The translations under genes were made by a program, and so were the position numbers. A stretch of DNA of 18,083 nucleotides from Oscillospiraceae bacterium. GTDB taxonomy: Bacteria > Bacillota > Clostridia > UMGS1810. Location of the stretch: the NCBI GenBank assembly GCA_022769845.1, contig JALEIO010000099.1, positions 1 through 18,083 of the forward strand. Reading direction: 5' to 3'. Below, in pieces: positions 13,938-18,083 of the stretch (its first letter is position 1; each line of letters starts with the position of its first letter). The notes under the pieces are model-generated. The model was not told the origin of the DNA, did not search any database, and saw only the letters and a program-made list of their open reading frames with translations.

Positions 13938-16046
13938 ATGGATTGTTTTGTAAAAAACGTAAAAGAAGGAATTGTCCGCATATGCCGGCACGACAATATG
14001 CCGGAAAATTATCTTGAAAGATACGGTATTGTAAGCGCTCCGAAACCGGACGGAACATCTTGTGTTAAATTGGGCGAAAACTCGGTGACGTTAAAAACCG
14101 GAAGAAAAATAGAATTTGACATACGAAGAAAAAACGAGATATGGGAAAATGAAGAACAATTACTTTTGCAAAAGTTTAAAAAGTATATTCCCGAAAAACT
14201 GAGCATAGAAGGACGGCCTACGGGCGAGCCGATTGATGTGCAGGGCGAGGCGGACGGAACAGAGTCTTTGAAAAAATTTGGAATAAGTTTTAAGCTTACC
14301 GATGAAGAAAAGTTTTACGGCCTTGGCGAAGGCGGAAGGGATAAAATTCAGCTCAGAGGCAGCTCTTATCAGAATTGGACGGTATACCAGTACAACGAAA
14401 TTCCCATTCCGTTTGTTATGAGCAGTGATAACTGGGGAATTTTTATAAATGCGCAGGGACGGCATTTTGTGGATATTGATGACATAAGGAAAGGGTACCT
14501 TACGGTTTTCGGAAATTTTGACGAGCTTGATATTTTTCTTCTTTATGGTGACAGTATGAAGCAAATTCTAAATCTTTATACTGACATTACCGGCAAAAGT
14601 GCTGTTTTGCCGAAATGGGCATACGGTCTTACGTATATTGCCGGTATTCATCAAAATCAGTTTGAAATTTTAAATGATATGAAAACTTTCAGAGAAAAGA
14701 ATATTCCGTGTGATACCATAAGTTTAGAGCCGGGATGGATGACAAAATTTTACGATTATTCATTTGAAAAAGGTTGGAATAAGGAAAAATTTCATATTGA
14801 CAGTTGGATGCGTTCAAGAGATTGTCCATATACTTTTCCTTCGGTATTGAGAAGATATGGATTTCATCTTATGCTATGGATGTGTATGAATTATGATTTG
14901 TGTGACCATGAGGAGTATCTTATAACCGGTAAAGAAAATATTCCATCTTGGTACGAACATATAAAACAGTTTGTTAATGATGGGGCGGACGGATTTAAAA
15001 TAGACCCATCCGATATGGTTATGCGTATAAATCCGAACAAAATATATTCAAACGGTAAATCAGAGCTTGAAATGCACAATGTTTCGCAAGTACTTGTTAC
15101 AAAGCAGATGAATTTAGGTTTTTGCGAGCAAATGAATAAAAGACCATTTATACACTATTGCGGCGGATACACAGGCCAGCAAAAGTGGGGCGCTGCAACA
15201 ACTGGTGATAACGGTGGTCTTGAAGGTGCTATGATTTGGCTTGAAAATCTTGCAATGTCAGGTTTTACAAATGCAACGGTTGATATGGATATTTACAGTA
15301 TCGAAGCAATTCATTTTGCATTTCTTGCGCCATGGGCACATCATAATGCATGGGCGGGCTGCGGTCAACCATGGTATGCCGGAGATGAAAACGAAAAAGC
15401 TTATATTTTTTATGCACGGCTTCGTTATAAACTTATTCCATATATATATTCACTTGCTCTTGAATGCCATGAAACCGGAGTGCCAATTATAAGACCTATG
15501 CCGCTTGAATACCAGAATGACAAAAATTGTCTTGAGCTTTCAAATCAGTATATGCTTGGCGAATATGTTTTACTTTCGGCATTTACCGATAAAGTGTATT
15601 TACCGGAAGGGGAATGGATTGATTTTTGGACGAATAAAGAATATAAAGGAAATACGATGCTTGAACATTATGTTCTGCCCGAAGGCAGGGGAGGAGCGTT
15701 TTTTATAAAGAAAGGCGCGATAATTCCGCAATGGTGTGAGCGCGACTATACAAGTCAATATTCTGATGAGAAAACAGAGCTGCATTTTTATCCCTGTGGG
15801 AAATCAGAATATACGTTCAGAGAAGATGACGGTGAAAGCTTGGATTATTTAAAAAATAAATCTTGTCATACAAAGATTAAGTGTTTTGAAGAAGACGGCA
15901 AGATTAAAATTTGTATAGGAGAACGAGAAGGTTATTACATAAACAAGCCAAATCGAAGAATTTGGGAAATTTATGTTCATGGAAACAATAAATTGGAAGT
16001 ATCTTGCGCAAATGGTGATGAGATTCAAATAAAAACTGTCAATTAG
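13938..16046 (+). CDS. Glycoside hydrolase family 31 alpha-glycosidase
   Basis: A 702-residue GH31 enzyme of typical length, with no signal peptide. An N-terminal beta domain (about 1-220) includes FYGLGEGG, typical of GH31. The TIM barrel (about 225-510) carries GFKID with nucleophile D356 and GQQKWGAATTGDNGG with acid/base D424, the equivalent of the usual SGDN motif. Beta-sheet C-terminal domains follow (PLEYQND, FTDKVYLPEGEWIDFW). GH31 enzymes cleave terminal alpha-glucose, alpha-xylose, alpha-galactose or related residues. The barrel segment SLEPGWMTKFYDYS is unusual and I cannot assign a subfamily, so specificity is open. The ribosome binding site AGGAG (13921-13925) lies 12 bases before ATG, slightly long. 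The gap to the preceding gene is 41 bp with no terminator. Placement beside the GH36-like and GH3 enzymes suggests joint trimming of one branched oligosaccharide (inference). Confidence 0.92.
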   Translation: MDCFVKNVKEGIVRICRHDNMPENYLERYGIVSAPKPDGTSCVKLGENSVTLKTGRKIEFDIRRKNEIWENEEQLLLQKFKKYIPEKLSIEGRPTGEPIDVQGEADGTESLKKFGISFKLTDEEKFYGLGEGGRDKIQLRGSSYQNWTVYQYNEIPIPFVMSSDNWGIFINAQGRHFVDIDDIRKGYLTVFGNFDELDIFLLYGDSMKQILNLYTDITGKSAVLPKWAYGLTYIAGIHQNQFEILNDMKTFREKNIPCDTISLEPGWMTKFYDYSFEKGWNKEKFHIDSWMRSRDCPYTFPSVLRRYGFHLMLWMCMNYDLCDHEEYLITGKENIPSWYEHIKQFVNDGADGFKIDPSDMVMRINPNKIYSNGKSELEMHNVSQVLVTKQMNLGFCEQMNKRPFIHYCGGYTGQQKWGAATTGDNGGLEGAMIWLENLAMSGFTNATVDMDIYSIEAIHFAFLAPWAHHNAWAGCGQPWYAGDENEKAYIFYARLRYKLIPYIYSLALECHETGVPIIRPMPLEYQNDKNCLELSNQYMLGEYVLLSAFTDKVYLPEGEWIDFWTNKEYKGNTMLEHYVLPEGRGGAFFIKKGAIIPQWCERDYTSQYSDEKTELHFYPCGKSEYTFREDDGESLDYLKNKSCHTKIKCFEEDGKIKICIGEREGYYINKPNRRIWEIYVHGNNKLEVSCANGDEIQIKTVN

Positions 16047-16068
16047 TATTATATAAGGAGCAATAAAA

Positions 16069-17145
16069 ATGGATAAAGACAAATATAAAAAAACTCGCGC
16101 GGTTGTGATTGAAAGGCCGTACGAAGCAAATTTAAGGGAAATTAAGCTTACCGAACCAAAGAAAGATGCTTTTATTGCAAAGACCACTTTCAGCAGTATA
16201 AGCAGTGGTACAGATATGAAAACGTACAAGGGTCAGCAGCACCCGGAACAGTGCTACTATCCTCTTGTTCCGGGGTATGAAACAGCAGGCATTGTTGTAA
16301 AGGTGCCTGAAAAAGGAACTGATTTGAGCCATTTTCCCAAAAGTGCGCAGAATTTAAAGGTTGGCGATAGGGTTATGATTAACGAATGCCGAAAATATGC
16401 TGATGTATGCGCGGCGTGGGGTGGGGGCAGTGAGTATACCATAAAGGACTCAAACACAACAAACAATCAGTTTGACTATATGGTAAAAATTCCAGATAAC
16501 GTTACCGATATTCAAGCAGTTTTGGCGTATCTTGCGTGTGTTCCGCTTAAAGGTATTAAACGTATGACTCTCCGACAAAATGAAGTATTTGTTGTAATAG
16601 GAGCCGGTATGGTTGGAATTTCTGCAATTCAAGAGCTTAAAATTTTAGAACCCACCTTGAAGGTCATTTCTGTTGAACCAAATGCCTTCAGACGATCGAT
16701 AGCGGAAAAATATGCCGATTTGGTTTTGTCGCCGGACGAGGCTGTTGATAAAATCAGAGAGTTTACGAATGGTAAAATGGCTGACCAGCTTATTGAATGT
16801 TCGGGAAATCCCGAAGTTGTGGGAACGCTTCATAAATACATAAAGGATGGTGGCTGGGAAGATGATGACACACCTGCACACATTCATTTGCAGGGTGATT
16901 ATCCCGACAGAATAATTCTTGACCATTATCACAGATGGTTTGTTAAAAATGCTACCATTACAATGACCTGTGCCCTTAAGGCAGGTTGCAAAGAACAAAT
17001 TTTACAATGGATTTCTGAAGGAAAATTTGATACCGATGGCTTGCCGATTGAAATATGGCCTGTTTCAAAATGCAAGGAGGCGTTTGAATATAAGGCTCAA
17101 AAGGGCGACGACGTATTTAAAATTGTATTTGATTGGAGTAAATGA
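16069..17145 (+). CDS. Medium-chain dehydrogenase/reductase lacking catalytic-zinc ligands
   Basis: A 358-residue cytoplasmic oxidoreductase of the MDR (alcohol dehydrogenase-like) superfamily. The N-terminal GroES-like half has VPGYETAGIV (68-76) and SSGTDM (45-50). The nucleotide-binding half has the Rossmann motif G178-A-G-M-V-G183. An acidic residue, E203, at the end of the second strand (VISVEP) favours NAD over NADP. In zinc enzymes of this family these sites read CGTD and GHE. Here the cysteine is S46 and the histidine is Y70, and the four-cysteine structural-zinc loop is absent. It probably works without zinc, like some other MDR branches. The substrate is likely a sugar, polyol or sugar derivative given the operon (inference). 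AAGGAG (16055-16060) lies 8 bases upstream of ATG. The next gene starts 3 bp after its stop. Confidence 0.85.
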   Translation: MDKDKYKKTRAVVIERPYEANLREIKLTEPKKDAFIAKTTFSSISSGTDMKTYKGQQHPEQCYYPLVPGYETAGIVVKVPEKGTDLSHFPKSAQNLKVGDRVMINECRKYADVCAAWGGGSEYTIKDSNTTNNQFDYMVKIPDNVTDIQAVLAYLACVPLKGIKRMTLRQNEVFVVIGAGMVGISAIQELKILEPTLKVISVEPNAFRRSIAEKYADLVLSPDEAVDKIREFTNGKMADQLIECSGNPEVVGTLHKYIKDGGWEDDDTPAHIHLQGDYPDRIILDHYHRWFVKNATITMTCALKAGCKEQILQWISEGKFDTDGLPIEIWPVSKCKEAFEYKAQKGDDVFKIVFDWSK

Positions 17146-17148
17146 TTT

Positions 17149-17976
17149 ATGATTTTCGGAAATGCAGCGTGGGGGTTTCGAGAAACACCCCTTGAAAAAC
17201 AGCTTAAAATAACGAAAAGTATAGGGCTTTCTGTTTTAGAACTCGGCATTGCAAATTCTCCCGTTGATTTACCTCTAAATATATCGGATTACGAAATAGC
17301 GAATGTAAAAGCATTGTTTGAAAAATACGGAGTGCATCTTATGTGTGCCGCAACAGGCAATGATTTTACATTCGGAAACAATAATGACGTTGACAAAATA
17401 AAAAAAGTTATAGACATATGTCAAAAGCTTGGTGTTACATATTTAAGAATTTTTGCGGGTTTTTCGCCGGTAAAAGAGGTTGTGAACGACAGATGGAAAG
17501 TTATGGTCGACTGTCTAAACACTGTTTATGATTATGCTGAAGATAAATTTGTTATACCGGTTGTTGAAACTCATGGTGGCGTAGATGTGTTTGACGATGG
17601 CGTTAAGCATTTTTTGAGTACATCGGTTGATAAAGATACACTTGTAAAAATGATGAATGATGTTCCGAATATTAAATTTAACTACGATCCGGCAAACTTT
17701 TATGCGGTGGGAAATGAAAATCCCGAAAATGTATATGAAATAATAAAAGATAATGTTTGCTATATTCATTTTAAAGATTTCGTAAAGCTTGAAAATGGAC
17801 ATTTTTATCCGTCATACTGTGGAAAAAGCAATATGGATTGGAATAAAATTTTAAAGCCGCTAAAAGACTTTGACGGGCCTGCGCTTTTTGAATACGAAAA
17901 CACATATGACATTGCGGACGGTTGTAAGCGTTGCTATGAATTTATTAAACAAAAAATAAAGGAGATACAAAAATGA
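17149..17976 (+). CDS. Sugar phosphate isomerase/epimerase-like TIM-barrel protein
   Basis: A 275-residue protein of the xylose-isomerase-like/AP-endonuclease-2 superfamily (PF01261 type), the normal length for single-domain members. Putative divalent-metal ligands appear in the expected order: E140 (VVETHGG), D180 (NYDPANF), H207 (YIHFKD) and E248 or E250 (LFEYEN). Such proteins interconvert ketose and aldose sugars, epimerise keto-sugars, or dehydrate sugar acids; the exact reaction cannot be read. No signal peptide. The start is preceded by TTGGAG (17133-17138) inside the end of the dehydrogenase gene, and the two genes are 3 bp apart. The pairing suggests oxidation by the dehydrogenase followed by isomerisation or epimerisation here (inference). 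Its stop overlaps the next start (ATGA). Confidence 0.88.
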   Translation: MIFGNAAWGFRETPLEKQLKITKSIGLSVLELGIANSPVDLPLNISDYEIANVKALFEKYGVHLMCAATGNDFTFGNNNDVDKIKKVIDICQKLGVTYLRIFAGFSPVKEVVNDRWKVMVDCLNTVYDYAEDKFVIPVVETHGGVDVFDDGVKHFLSTSVDKDTLVKMMNDVPNIKFNYDPANFYAVGNENPENVYEIIKDNVCYIHFKDFVKLENGHFYPSYCGKSNMDWNKILKPLKDFDGPALFEYENTYDIADGCKRCYEFIKQKIKEIQK

Positions 17977-18083
17977 ACAAACCAAAAGTGATATTTTTAC
18001 CGCATGCAAATATTCAGTATTCGCAGCTTAAGCCCGAAAGACGGAAGTGGGTAATGAAAAACTGCTATGAAAAGCTATTTGAT
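17973..18083 (+). CDS. Start of an unrecognised gene, cut by the window edge
   Basis: An open frame of 37 codons runs from ATG at 17973 to the right edge. GGAG (17961-17964) lies 8 bases upstream, and the start overlaps the preceding stop by 4 bp (ATGA), so it is a coupled member of the operon. The visible protein begins MNKPKVIFLPHANIQYSQL and continues with a charged, helical stretch. There is no signal peptide. A beta-strand ending in P-H-A-N-x-Q at the very N terminus recalls the first metal-site strand of GH57/GH38-like or deacetylase barrels, but 37 residues are too few to name a family. Confidence 0.8.
   Translation, partial: MNKPKVIFLPHANIQYSQLKPERRKWVMKNCYEKLFD

Overview
The window looks like a chromosomal segment from an AT-rich, low-GC Gram-positive bacterium, most likely a Clostridia-type (Bacillota) polysaccharide degrader from a gut or similar habitat. 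The grounds are strong GGAGG-type ribosome binding sites, sigmaA-type promoters, Rho-independent hairpin-plus-T-run terminators, short Gram-positive signal peptides and the composition of the gene cluster. The genus cannot be fixed from sequence reading alone.

Layout. Positions 1-375 hold no convincing gene. They contain a plus-strand terminator (104-137), perhaps ending a short RNA, then two tandem ~112 bp copies of a structured intergenic repeat (129-240 and 241-352). Both hairpins in the repeat change sequence between copies while the pairing is kept. The second copy also supplies the terminator of the minus-strand genes. A two-component pair is encoded on the minus strand: a NarL/LuxR-type response regulator (376-1050) and a multi-pass membrane GHKL-type histidine kinase (1047-2543), overlapping by 4 bp. 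A 184 bp divergent intergenic region follows with a readable promoter on each strand.

From 2728 to the right edge everything is on the plus strand with very short gaps or overlaps and no internal terminator that I can see, so it reads as one operon of at least 15 kb. It begins with two very large paralogous secreted proteins (1136 and 1288 aa). Each has a signal peptide, several DNRLRE/CBM96-like beta domains alternating with Ig-like domains, and a C-terminal polysaccharide-deacetylase-like (NodB/CE4-related) domain. Next come three glycosidases without signal peptides, presumably cytoplasmic: GH3 (10023-12146), a GH36-like enzyme (12169-13896) and GH31 (13938-16046). Then come a medium-chain dehydrogenase lacking the usual catalytic-zinc residues (16069-17145), a sugar-phosphate isomerase/epimerase-like TIM barrel (17149-17976), and the first 37 codons of another gene (17973 onward).

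Working model (inference): the two-component system senses a glycan-related cue and controls the divergent operon. The two secreted proteins bind and deacetylate a polysaccharide outside the cell. Imported oligosaccharides are trimmed inside by beta- (GH3) and alpha-glycosidases (GH36-like, GH31), and the dehydrogenase/isomerase pair processes an oxidised or epimerised sugar. No transporter, backbone-cleaving endo-enzyme or cell-wall anchor is present in the window; they may lie beyond 18083 or elsewhere. The substrate is unknown.
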